Assembly (NCBI RefSeq): GCF_900119845.1
Contig: NZ_FPKU01000001.1
Coordinates: forward strand, 1,087,528 to 1,151,527
DNA: 64,000 bases
DNA from: Devosia enhydra
Lineage (GTDB): Bacteria; Pseudomonadota; Alphaproteobacteria; Rhizobiales; Devosiaceae
Direction of reading: 5' to 3'
The notes under the pieces are model-generated. The model was not told the DNA's origin. It did no database searches and saw only the letters and a list, made by a program, of their open reading frames with translations. Every line of letters starts with the position of its first letter. The stretch's first letter is position 1. A program made the position numbers and the translations under genes. Positions 36,480 to 43,682 of the stretch are shown in pieces.

Positions 36480-37082
36480 ATGAGCCGCCTCATCCTGCTC
36501 AACAAGCCCTTCGGCGTCCTCTCCCAGTTCAGCCGTTCCGAAGGCGAGACGGGCCCCACGCTGGCCGATTTCGTAAGCGTTCCAGATGTCTACCCAGCCG
36601 GCCGGCTCGACAAGGACAGTGAAGGGTTGCTGCTTCTCACCGATGACGGGCGGTTGCAGGCCGAACTCTCCGACCCGCGCTTCAAGCTGCCCAAGACCTA
36701 TCTCGTGCAGGTCGAGGGCAGCCCGTCCGAGCCGGCTCTCGCGGCCCTGCGCAAAGGCGTGGTTCTGCGCGATGGCCCGACCCGGCCGGCTCTTGCCGAA
36801 GCGATCGATCCGCCCGAACTCTGGCCCCGCGACCCGCCGGTACGGTTCCGCAAGAGCGTTCCCGACCACTGGATCGCCCTGACCATCACCGAGGGCCGCA
36901 ACCGGCAGGTTCGGCGCATGACGGCTGCTGTGGGCCTGCCGACGCTCCGGCTGGTGCGCTGGCGCATCGGTGCGCTCACCCTCGAAGGTCTGGCCCCCGG
37001 CCAGTGGCGCGACGCCACGTCGGGCGAACGACCTCTGCCCGCCACGCCCTCACCGCCGCCCCGCCCCCGGTCGAACCGTTAG
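36480..37082 (+). CDS. rluE: rRNA large-subunit pseudouridine synthase E-like protein
   Basis: 200 residues, RsuA/RluE family without an S4 domain. The catalytic motif is GRLDKDSEGLLLLTDDG, with the active Asp at about residue 45. The C-terminal EGRNRQVRRMTAAVGLPTLRLVRWRIG matches motif III. RluE modifies U2457 of 23S rRNA. The start is set at MSRLILLNKP, where the family begins, with AAGGAG upstream; the longer in-frame extension would overlap the RpiR operators. Ends with a Pro/Arg-rich tail. Confidence 0.9.
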   Translation: MSRLILLNKPFGVLSQFSRSEGETGPTLADFVSVPDVYPAGRLDKDSEGLLLLTDDGRLQAELSDPRFKLPKTYLVQVEGSPSEPALAALRKGVVLRDGPTRPALAEAIDPPELWPRDPPVRFRKSVPDHWIALTITEGRNRQVRRMTAAVGLPTLRLVRWRIGALTLEGLAPGQWRDATSGERPLPATPSPPPRPRSNR

Positions 37083-37141
37083 CCGCCCACTCAACGCACC
37101 ACCGCTTTCGTCTCGTCCCGAATTACGAATATCGCAAATTC

Positions 37142-37186
37142 TGACGACATATTTGTGTCCATTCGTCAAAAAACATGTCTTAGACT
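37142..37186 (+). promoter_or_regulatory. AT-rich promoter region of the M19 gene
   Basis: Locally AT-rich stretch in an otherwise GC-rich gap. TAGACT (37181-37186) is a plausible -10. An inverted repeat TGACGA (37142-37147) / TCGTCA (37163-37168) lies at the -35 position and could be an operator. Confidence 0.35.
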
Positions 37187-37246
37187 GTTGTCCTTATGCC
37201 TTGCATTGGCTACGAGGCAAGGGAGGCACAATTTCTGGAACTGAAC

Positions 37247-38275
37247 ATGCGGGACACAACCACCCTCAGCGCCACCGAGCAGGCGCGCGTCGACGCGCTG
37301 CATGCAGAGGCTATCGTCATCGACGGCTCCATCGTGGCCGAGCTGGGGCCGGCCCATTTCGACCGCTACAAGCGCGGCGGGGTGACTGCGATCAACCATA
37401 CCGTCACCGAACCCTATGCGGACCTCGCTGCCGGGCTCAGGCAGGTCAACGCCTGCCGGCGCTGGATCGCGGCGAATGCCGACAAGGTTCTGCTGGCTGA
37501 GACCGTCGCTGACATCCACGAGGCCAAGGCCTCGGGACGCGAAGCCATCATCTTCGGGCCCCAGGATACCGAGATGATCGGGCTCGATCTCAGCCTTTTG
37601 GGCACGTTCTACGATCTGGGCATCCGCATCCTTCAGCTCACCTACCAGCGCCAGAACTGGATCGGGTCCGGCTGCGGCGAAAAGAGCGACGATGGCCTCT
37701 CCAATTACGGCCGCGCCTTCGTCAAGGAAATGAACCAGCTCGGCATCGTGGTCGATGTGTCCCATTGCGGGCAGCGCACCTCGGTCGAGGCGATGGAAGC
37801 TTCCGAAAAGCCGATCTTCATCACCCATTCGCTGTGCCACTCCCTGTCGCCCCATATCCGCGCCAAGACCGATGACACTATCCGGGCGCTGGGCCAGCAT
37901 GGCGGCGTGATGGGCATCACCGGCCTCTCGCCCTTCCTCTATTATCCCGACAAGCCGACCACCCAGCCCGACATTGCGCGGCTCGTGGAGCATATCGACC
38001 ATATCGTCGAGCTGGCCGGCATCGACAGTGTCGGCATCGGTCTTGATTTCGACGAGACCTTCACGCCCGAAAAGCGCGCCAAGTTTGCCGGCAAGCATGG
38101 CAGCCTTCTGGGCGAATGGCCCTGGGAAGAGCGGCGCTGCAAGACGCTCAACACCGCAGCCGACTTCCCCAATGTCACGGCTGGCCTCGTCAAGCGCGGC
38201 TATTCGGATGAGGACATCAGGAAGGTCCTCGGCGGCAACTGGCTGCGCGTCATGCAGGCCAACTGGAAGGCCTGA
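37247..38275 (+). CDS. Membrane dipeptidase (peptidase M19) homologue with altered metal site
   Basis: About 342 residues of the renal dipeptidase TIM-barrel family. The second-metal histidines seem kept: His173 in VVDVSHCGQRT and His194 in IFITHSLC, and the late IGLDFDE is present. The N-terminal HxD that binds the first zinc is replaced (IDGSIV, residues 25-30), and the bridging Glu is Gln106 (FGPQDTE). So a standard two-zinc dipeptidase mechanism is doubtful, though a mononuclear hydrolase is possible. The ATG at 37247 is chosen; an upstream Met at 37196 lies in frame. No signal peptide is seen. Confidence 0.88.
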   Translation: MRDTTTLSATEQARVDALHAEAIVIDGSIVAELGPAHFDRYKRGGVTAINHTVTEPYADLAAGLRQVNACRRWIAANADKVLLAETVADIHEAKASGREAIIFGPQDTEMIGLDLSLLGTFYDLGIRILQLTYQRQNWIGSGCGEKSDDGLSNYGRAFVKEMNQLGIVVDVSHCGQRTSVEAMEASEKPIFITHSLCHSLSPHIRAKTDDTIRALGQHGGVMGITGLSPFLYYPDKPTTQPDIARLVEHIDHIVELAGIDSVGIGLDFDETFTPEKRAKFAGKHGSLLGEWPWEERRCKTLNTAADFPNVTAGLVKRGYSDEDIRKVLGGNWLRVMQANWKA

Positions 38276-38333
38276 CACGGCCGCGCGTGCCCGCCACCAA
38301 CCTGCAGGGACGGACCCCATCGTCCGGCCCTTG

Positions 38334-38353
38334 CCTGACAATTCACTGACAGG
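38334..38353 (+). promoter_or_regulatory. Putative binding box of the FeuP-like regulator (copy A)
   Basis: CCTGACAATTCACTGACAGG, a direct repeat of CTGACA with an 11-bp period, as OmpR-type regulators prefer. Copy B at 41207-41226 matches 18 of 20 bases. The two copies flank the hk-rr-PepSY operon. Confidence 0.5.
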
Positions 38354-38437
38354 CGGGGCAGCGCCCTGTCAGGGCTCCCGGCCTAGACTGTCCGGTGTCG
38401 AATCCGTGCTGCGGGACCTCCACAGCCGGCCGATGCA

Positions 38438-38489
38438 GGCGACGCCGGGCTTATCGCCCCCGCCCTACGCACCGGCGTCGCCATTTTTC
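38438..38489 (+). terminator. Rho-independent terminator, plus strand
   Basis: 11-bp perfect stem GGCGACGCCGG (38438-38448) / CCGGCGTCGCC (38472-38482), 23-nt loop, followed by ATTTTTCC. It ends either the M19 transcript or a short RNA starting after a TAGACT -10 candidate at 38384-38389. Confidence 0.55.
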
Positions 38490-38518
38490 CGCTCTCCGCC
38501 GCGAGGCCCCTACTCGGA

Positions 38519-39877
38519 TCAACCCTCGGGCGTGCCCGCGCCGGGCAGCGACATCGCCACGGCCAGCCCCCCGAGCGGGGATCGGCTGATCGCGAGCCTG
38601 CCGCCATTGAGCTCGAGAATTTCCGAGGCGATGGCGATGCCGAAGCCACTGCCCTTGCCGCCCTGGTCGAGTCGCTCGCCCCTCGGGCCGAGACGGGCGA
38701 TGTCTTCGGCACCCAGGCCGGGCCCGTCGTCTTCCACAAGCACCTCCACGAAATCTCCCACCACGGCGCCCGACACGCGGATCTCGTGCTCGGCCCATTG
38801 GCAGGCATTTTCGAGGATCACCCCGAGCAGCTCGATCAGATCCTGCGGGTCGAGATTGACCCCGATTCCGGCATCGAGGTTGAACGTCCAGCCCAGGCGT
38901 TCCCCTTCGGCGGTCTTTTCCAGCACGCGCGCAATCCGCAGCACCGCATCCTTGAGCGGGGAGCGCATGACGTGGCTGGCAGGGCGGTGGCGCAGGCGGG
39001 CGAGCCGCAACTGGTAGTCGATGCGCGCCGACATCTCGTCGGACATGCTGTCGAGCGTCTCGGCCGCCTCGTCCTCACCCTTGTCGCGCAGCCGCAGCGC
39101 GGTCGCGGCAATTACCGCCAGCGGCGTCTTGAGGCCATGGGCGAGGTCGGAGGCCCGCATCCGCGCGAACACCAGCGAGCGGTCCCGCGCCTCGAGCAGG
39201 TCGTTCACCTCCCGCACGAGCGGCCCGACTTCGGTGGGAAAGCTGCCGACGAGTCGCTCGGCTTCGCCCCGCCGCACCGATTGCAGCGAAAGGCGCAGCG
39301 CCTCGAGCGGCCGCAGCCCCAGCTGCACCTGCACCCAGGCGACAAGCGTCAGCGCCAGCCCGAGCACCAGCAGGGCGAGGCTCATTTCGCTGCCGAACGC
39401 GGCGATCGCCTGGTCGATGACCCGCCGATCCTCGGCGACGATGATCCGGTAGCGACGCGGGCCGGCATCGGCTTCTGCGAACTGCACGTCGAGCCAGACC
39501 GACACCAGCCTCTGCCGGTCGGGCCCATCGAGTTCGACCATCCCGGCCGCAGCGCCCGGCAATACGAGAACACCATCCACCAGCGATGGCGAGCGCGCCG
39601 ACCGTCCGCTGTCGAGATCCTCGATCTGCCAGTAAAGCCCCGAAAGCGGCAGCGCGTAGCGGGGGTCGGCGAGGGGGGCGAGAAGCGCCGGCGTTTCGGC
39701 TTCGGGGTCGATGAGCGCGACGGCCCGGTTCAGATTGGCATCGAGATCGGCGGCCACCCGCCGCTCGATATGGGTGCTGAACATATAGAGCAGCACGATG
39801 CCGGCCATAAGCACCGCAACGGCCACCAGCACCGCCGCCAGCAGCAGCAGGCGCAGGCGAAGCGAATGCTGTTTCAC
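38519..39877 (-). CDS. Sensor histidine kinase, FeuQ/PhoQ-like
   Basis: 452-residue inner-membrane kinase. Helix 1 is at about residues 8-31, then a periplasmic sensor domain to about 160, and helix 2 at 165-187. A HAMP region leads to the H-box ASDLAHGLKTPLAV (His247); HGLKTPL rather than HELRTPL marks the PhoQ/FeuQ branch. The ATPase has ENACQWA, EDDGPGLG and GSGFGIAIA. The start overlaps the regulator gene by 4 nt. FeuQ in Sinorhizobium controls osmoadaptive glucan export genes; the role here is inferred by similarity only. Confidence 0.92.
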   Translation of the reverse strand: MKQHSLRLRLLLLAAVLVAVAVLMAGIVLLYMFSTHIERRVAADLDANLNRAVALIDPEAETPALLAPLADPRYALPLSGLYWQIEDLDSGRSARSPSLVDGVLVLPGAAAGMVELDGPDRQRLVSVWLDVQFAEADAGPRRYRIIVAEDRRVIDQAIAAFGSEMSLALLVLGLALTLVAWVQVQLGLRPLEALRLSLQSVRRGEAERLVGSFPTEVGPLVREVNDLLEARDRSLVFARMRASDLAHGLKTPLAVIAATALRLRDKGEDEAAETLDSMSDEMSARIDYQLRLARLRHRPASHVMRSPLKDAVLRIARVLEKTAEGERLGWTFNLDAGIGVNLDPQDLIELLGVILENACQWAEHEIRVSGAVVGDFVEVLVEDDGPGLGAEDIARLGPRGERLDQGGKGSGFGIAIASEILELNGGRLAISRSPLGGLAVAMSLPGAGTPEG

Positions 39878-40539
39878 CCGGCATCGTCTCCCATGTAGTA
39901 GCCGAAGCCGCGCCGCGTCTTGATTGCATCGGTGCCCACCCGGCGTCGCACGCGCCCCACCAGCACCTCCACCGAGTTGGAAGCGCGGTCGTAATCCTGG
40001 CTGTAGAGGTGCTCGATGATTTCCATCTGCGAGACGACGCGGCCGCGCTGGTTGGCGAGAAACGCAACGAGACGATATTCCTGCGGGGTGAGGTTGAGCG
40101 GCACGCCGCCCCTCACCACCCGCATCAGGCGCGTATCCACCACCAGATCGTCGACGACGATCTGCGAGGAGGCATGCCCGCCGGCGCGCCGGATCAGCGC
40201 CTTGACGCGCGCCACCACCTCCTCGATGCGGAAGGGTTTGACGACATAGTCATCGGCGCCGGCCTCGATGCCCTCGACGCGCTCCTCCCACTGTCCGCGC
40301 GCCGTGAGAATGAGCACGGGCACCGAGACATCGGCCTTGCGCCAGCGCTTGAGGATCGTCAGGCCATCGAGCCGCGGCAGCCCGAGATCGAGCAAAACGG
40401 CATCGAACCCTTCGGTCTCGCCGCGAAAATGGGCGTCCTCGCCATCATCGGTCACCTCGGCGACGAAGCCCGCGGCCCGCATGGCCCGCGCCAGCATGTC
40501 CTGGATGCGCGGATCGTCTTCGGCGATCAGAACGCGCAT
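39874..40539 (-). CDS. OmpR-family response regulator, FeuP-like
   Basis: 221 residues. The receiver has Asp8-Asp9, phospho-acceptor Asp51 in VLLDLGLPRLDG, and Lys101 region DYVVKPF. The winged-helix DNA-binding domain has LTPQEYRLVAFLANQRGRVVSQMEIIEHLY and ends TRRGFGYYMG. The WRKADVSVPVLILTARGQWEERVEGIEAGADDYV stretch closely follows the FeuP pattern. The ATG comes directly after the stop of the PepSY-like gene (TAGATG). Likely binds the paired box described at 38334 and 41207. Confidence 0.94.
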   Translation of the reverse strand: MRVLIAEDDPRIQDMLARAMRAAGFVAEVTDDGEDAHFRGETEGFDAVLLDLGLPRLDGLTILKRWRKADVSVPVLILTARGQWEERVEGIEAGADDYVVKPFRIEEVVARVKALIRRAGGHASSQIVVDDLVVDTRLMRVVRGGVPLNLTPQEYRLVAFLANQRGRVVSQMEIIEHLYSQDYDRASNSVEVLVGRVRRRVGTDAIKTRRGFGYYMGDDAG

Positions 40540-41187
40540 CTATCGCACCGGCCGCCCTGACCGGGCGTAGTAGAAGGCCGTCTCGACCTGGCCGCGGGGC
40601 CGCAGGATCTTGAGTTCATAAACGAGGATGCCGCCCACATTGAGCAGCCGCGTGTCGATGATCCGGCCCGCGCCGGCCTCGAGCGCGATGCTGGCGATCT
40701 GGTCGAACGGCAGGGCACGACCCGACTGCACCGCCTCGCTCGGCACTTCGACGGCAACAGGCGCCCCAGCCGCATTTCCTCCGGAGACCTGCCCGCCCTG
40801 CCCGGAATTGCTGCCTGCATTGCCCTGCCCCTGGGATGAATTACCCTGCCCTCCCGACTGTCCGGACGTGCCGGAAGAAGAATTGCCCTGGCCATTCCCG
40901 TTGCCCTGGCCATTCCCGTTACCCTGGCCATTGCCGTTCCCGTCGGCGCCATTGCCCGAATTGCTGCCCGGAGGACTGCCGCTATTGCTATCGGGTCCAT
41001 TGCCATTGCCGTTTTCAGAGCCGTTGCCCTGGCCGTTTTCGGAGCCGTTGCCATTGCCCTGGCCATTCTCCGATCCGTTGCCGCCGGCATTTCCCGAATT
41101 GCCCTGGCCCAGCGCGGGCGAAGCCAGGCAGGCCACGAGCGTGACCAGAACAGCGAGGCTTTGCGCGAAGGCACACGGCTTCATCAT
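40540..41187 (-). CDS. Secreted Asn/Gly/Ser-rich protein with C-terminal PepSY-like domain
   Basis: 215 residues. Signal peptide to about residue 27 (ends ASPALGQG). Residues 28-140 are a low-complexity spacer of Asn-Gly, Gln-Gly and Ser-Glu-Asn repeats. A compact C-terminal domain of about 60 residues (ALPFDQIASIALEAGAGRIIDTRLL, then VYELKILRPRGQVETAFYYARSG) looks like a PepSY fold. First gene of a three-gene operon with a regulator and a kinase. By analogy with feuN, the small periplasmic gene upstream of feuPQ, it may tune the kinase sensor; this is inference. Met at 41187 or 41184. Confidence 0.85.
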   Translation of the reverse strand: MMKPCAFAQSLAVLVTLVACLASPALGQGNSGNAGGNGSENGQGNGNGSENGQGNGSENGNGNGPDSNSGSPPGSNSGNGADGNGNGQGNGNGQGNGNGQGNSSSGTSGQSGGQGNSSQGQGNAGSNSGQGGQVSGGNAAGAPVAVEVPSEAVQSGRALPFDQIASIALEAGAGRIIDTRLLNVGGILVYELKILRPRGQVETAFYYARSGRPVR

Positions 41188-41206
41188 TGCACGATAGCCA
41201 ATTCAA

Positions 41207-41226
41207 CCTGACAATTCGCTGACCGG
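41207..41226. promoter_or_regulatory. Putative binding box of the FeuP-like regulator (copy B)
   Basis: CCTGACAATTCGCTGACCGG, 20 nt before the PepSY-like gene start (minus strand) and 140 nt before the small plus-strand ORF. Differs from copy A at 38334-38353 at two positions. Confidence 0.5.
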
Positions 41227-41366
41227 ACACTGGCGCAAAACCGTCCGCAGCAAAGCTTCCCCCATGGGAATCCGACTTTTGTGCGATCAGCCTCACGCAA
41301 CCATCACGCCGACGTGACGTTGCGGGCAAGTGCGTATGGTGGGCGGGGGCCTACCGGAGACAAGAC

Positions 41367-41450
41367 ATGGCTCGCACCGCCCTGATGACCCTTCTCTACG
41401 TGACCAGTATCGGCACGTTGTTCTTAGCCTATTCGGCAGTGCCGGTTTAG
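41367..41450 (+). CDS. Candidate 27-residue membrane microprotein
   Basis: Short ORF beginning MARTALMTLLYVTSIGTLFL, almost entirely a single hydrophobic helix, and ending in Val-Pro-Val. GGAG lies 7 nt before the ATG, an ideal spacing, and the ORF fills the gap between the divergent regulatory region and the DUF6600 gene that starts 51 nt later. It resembles no family that I recognise. Coding status needs conservation data; it could instead be leader sequence. Confidence 0.45.
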   Translation: MARTALMTLLYVTSIGTLFLAYSAVPV

Positions 41451-41501
41451 CCGTGACTGTCGGGGGACAATGACAACAAGCCGGGGCACATGGAGATAAA
41501 A

Positions 41502-42911
41502 ATGACGATAAGAAGACTTGCTTCCAGTGTGGCGACCGCCGCACTTCTTGCTGCAATGCCCTTGGGCATGGGTATTGGCTTGAGCCTGGTTCCGACCAGC
41601 GTACAGGCGCAACAGGTGAGCGTCAGCTTCGACCTGTTCTATGAGCGCCTTCGCCCTCACGGCACCTGGGTCCGGCACGACCGGTTCCGCTATGTCTGGT
41701 GCCCGGCCGTCGATCGCGATTGGCGGCCCTACACGCGCGGCCACTGGGTCTACCTGGCCGATCGCGGCTGGTATTTCGCCTCCGACGAGCCCTTCGCCTG
41801 GGCCGGCTATCATTATGGTCGCTGGTACGACGATGCGCGCCTCGGCTGGTGCTGGGTGCCCGGCACCACATGGGCTCCCGCCTGGGTGGCCTGGCGCCGT
41901 GCGCCCGATTATGTGGGCTGGGCCCCGCTGCAGCCGCAGAGCGACGGCTTTGCCGTTTCCATCGAGGTCAATGTCGGCGAACCGCCGGAGGATGACTGGT
42001 TCTTCGTGCCGGTCCGCAGCTTCCTAGAGCCCAACCTCTCGGTTGCGGTCATCTATTCCGACAGGGACCCCGAGCTGTATCGGCGCACCGAATATGTCGG
42101 GCCGGTGATCGTTCAGAACAACATCGTCATCAACACGGTCATCGACATCGACATCATTGCCCAGGAAACCGGGCAGGAGGTTCCCGTCGTCGAAGCCGCC
42201 GCGGTCGATGATCCCGAGGCCGCCGGCACCGCCGAGGGCGATACCGTGCCGGTCTTTGCCCCCGAGATCGAGGCGCCCGCCGAAGATACCGCCCCACCCG
42301 ATGCCGTCGAACCCGAGGAAGCCGAGCAGCAGCGCGGACAAGCGGCGGGCGAGGACACCGAGGCCGAAAGCGACGACGAGGCGCAGGCTCCCGGTAATGC
42401 TGCGGGCGAAGCGACTGACGAAGGCGAGACCAGCGATCAACCGGCTGAAGCCGATGATGCGGCGGATTGCCCGGAGGGTCAGGTGCTCCAGGATGGCAGC
42501 TGCGTCGCCGCCCCGGCCGAGCCCGCGACCGAGGAGGCCGAAGAGGCAGCAGAAGAGCCCGCTGCGGAAGGCGAGCAGGCTCCGGCTCAGGAGGCTCCGG
42601 CTCAGGAGGCTCCCGCCGATGCTCCGGCCAACCAGACCGAGCAGCAGCCCGCCGACGCACAGGCTCCTGCCGAGCAGCCAGCCGCCGATCAGGCCCCCGC
42701 TCCCGAGCAGCCTGCCCAGCAGCAACCGGCCGAGCAGCCGGCCCAGGCGGCAGAGCCCGCCCAGCCGGCCGAACCTGCTCAACCCGCCGAGCCTGCCCAG
42801 CAGGCAGAGCCGCAGGCCGCAGCGCCTGCCGAGCAGCCTGCCGGAGCGCCGGCGCCCTGCCCCGAAGGTCAGGTCGCGACACCCGGAGGCGCGTGTCGGC
42901 CGGCCAACTGA
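41502..42911 (+). CDS. DUF6600 secreted protein with long Pro/Ala/Glu/Gln-rich tail
   Basis: 469 residues. Signal peptide to about residue 38 (cleavage near VQAQQ). Residues about 40-165 are Trp/Tyr-rich with repeated blocks such as GTWVRH, YVWCPAVDRDWRPYTRGHWVY, GWYFASDEPFAWAGYHYGRWYDD and WVPGTTWAPAWVAWRRA, the DUF6600 pattern. From about residue 230 on, the chain is acidic then PAQE-rich. Two copies of CPEGQV...G.C (about residues 319 and 452) bracket that tail, a short cysteine-pair motif. Start ATG 41502 has TGGAG 7 nt upstream; 41490 is an alternative. Function unknown; envelope location likely. Confidence 0.88.
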   Translation: MTIRRLASSVATAALLAAMPLGMGIGLSLVPTSVQAQQVSVSFDLFYERLRPHGTWVRHDRFRYVWCPAVDRDWRPYTRGHWVYLADRGWYFASDEPFAWAGYHYGRWYDDARLGWCWVPGTTWAPAWVAWRRAPDYVGWAPLQPQSDGFAVSIEVNVGEPPEDDWFFVPVRSFLEPNLSVAVIYSDRDPELYRRTEYVGPVIVQNNIVINTVIDIDIIAQETGQEVPVVEAAAVDDPEAAGTAEGDTVPVFAPEIEAPAEDTAPPDAVEPEEAEQQRGQAAGEDTEAESDDEAQAPGNAAGEATDEGETSDQPAEADDAADCPEGQVLQDGSCVAAPAEPATEEAEEAAEEPAAEGEQAPAQEAPAQEAPADAPANQTEQQPADAQAPAEQPAADQAPAPEQPAQQQPAEQPAQAAEPAQPAEPAQPAEPAQQAEPQAAAPAEQPAGAPAPCPEGQVATPGGACRPAN

Positions 42912-42917
42912 TCTGAA

Positions 42918-42944
42918 GCGGCTTCCGCATCGCGCGGAAGCCGC
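42918..42944. terminator. Bidirectional terminator between convergent genes
   Basis: Perfect 11-bp stem GCGGCTTCCGC (42918-42928) / GCGGAAGCCGC (42934-42944) with a 5-nt loop, then CTTCTCTT on the plus strand. It ends the DUF6600 gene and, from the other side, the long catabolic operon. Confidence 0.65.
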
Positions 42945-42962
42945 CTTCTCTTCGACGAGGCC

Positions 42963-43682
42963 TCAGGGCGTGTCGGAGGTCGCCAGTGTCCAGGCATTGA
43001 GCCGCTGGCCGCTGAAGCGTTCGGGCTCGGCGATCATGGTGGCGAAGGCGGGCGCCAACCGGTCGGGCTCCACCCATTTCTGCTTGAGCGCGTCGCTGTA
43101 ATTGCGTTCCGACATCGGCGTGCGCATGTACATGCCGGGCGTCACCGTCATGGAATGGATGCCGAGCGCAGCCCCTTCGAGCGCGATGCTTTTCGAAAAT
43201 CCCTCGAGCCCGTGCTTGGTGGCGCAATAGGCGGTCTCGTCCGCAAACCCCTCGATCCCCGAGCGCGAAGAGACGAAGATAAAGACGCCCCTCCCAGCTT
43301 CAGCCATGCCCGGCCAGGCCGCGCGCGCCAGCTGGAAGCCCGCTTGCAGCCCCACATTGGTGGTCCGCTGGAAGTCCGAAAGCGTCATCGCGGCAAGCGG
43401 CTTGGGGTCGAGGATGGCGGCGTTGTGGATCACCGCATCGATCCGCCCCAGCCGCGCGAGAATCGCGGCGATGGCTTCCGCCGTGGCCGTGGCATCGCTG
43501 AGATCGGCGACGTGTGCCGCCTCGGGCTGGCCGCAGGCTGCCGCCGTTTCGGCGAGAGCCCCGGCATTATAGTCGACGAGCGCCAGCCGCGCCCCGAGCC
43601 CGGCCAGGTGCCGGGCAATCGCCGCGCCGAGCCCGAGGGCCGCGCCGGTCACGATGACGGAGCGGCCCGCGATCGGGCTCAC
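42963..43682 (-). CDS. SDR-family oxidoreductase
   Basis: 239-residue short-chain dehydrogenase. TGAALGLG glycine motif at about residues 12-19, HNAA in place of NNAG, then SSRSG with the catalytic Ser and YCATK with the Tyr and Lys. Probably oxidises or reduces a hydroxy acid or sugar. It is coupled by a 4-nt overlap to the Gfo/Idh/MocA gene above and is the last gene of the minus-strand catabolic operon. Substrate not predictable. Confidence 0.9.
   Translation of the reverse strand: MSPIAGRSVIVTGAALGLGAAIARHLAGLGARLALVDYNAGALAETAAACGQPEAAHVADLSDATATAEAIAAILARLGRIDAVIHNAAILDPKPLAAMTLSDFQRTTNVGLQAGFQLARAAWPGMAEAGRGVFIFVSSRSGIEGFADETAYCATKHGLEGFSKSIALEGAALGIHSMTVTPGMYMRTPMSERNYSDALKQKWVEPDRLAPAFATMIAEPERFSGQRLNAWTLATSDTP

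Noticed and set aside
40628-41197. Plus-strand Pro/Leu-rich frame of 189 codons opposite the PepSY-like gene
   Set aside because: Product of the Asn-Gly repeats read in reverse; no ribosome site. The minus-strand protein has a signal peptide and operon context.
42590-42800. Short tandem repeats in DNA, considered as a possible repeat array
   Set aside because: They encode the Pro/Ala/Glu/Gln tail of the DUF6600 protein. Units are irregular and have no spacers, so this is not CRISPR.
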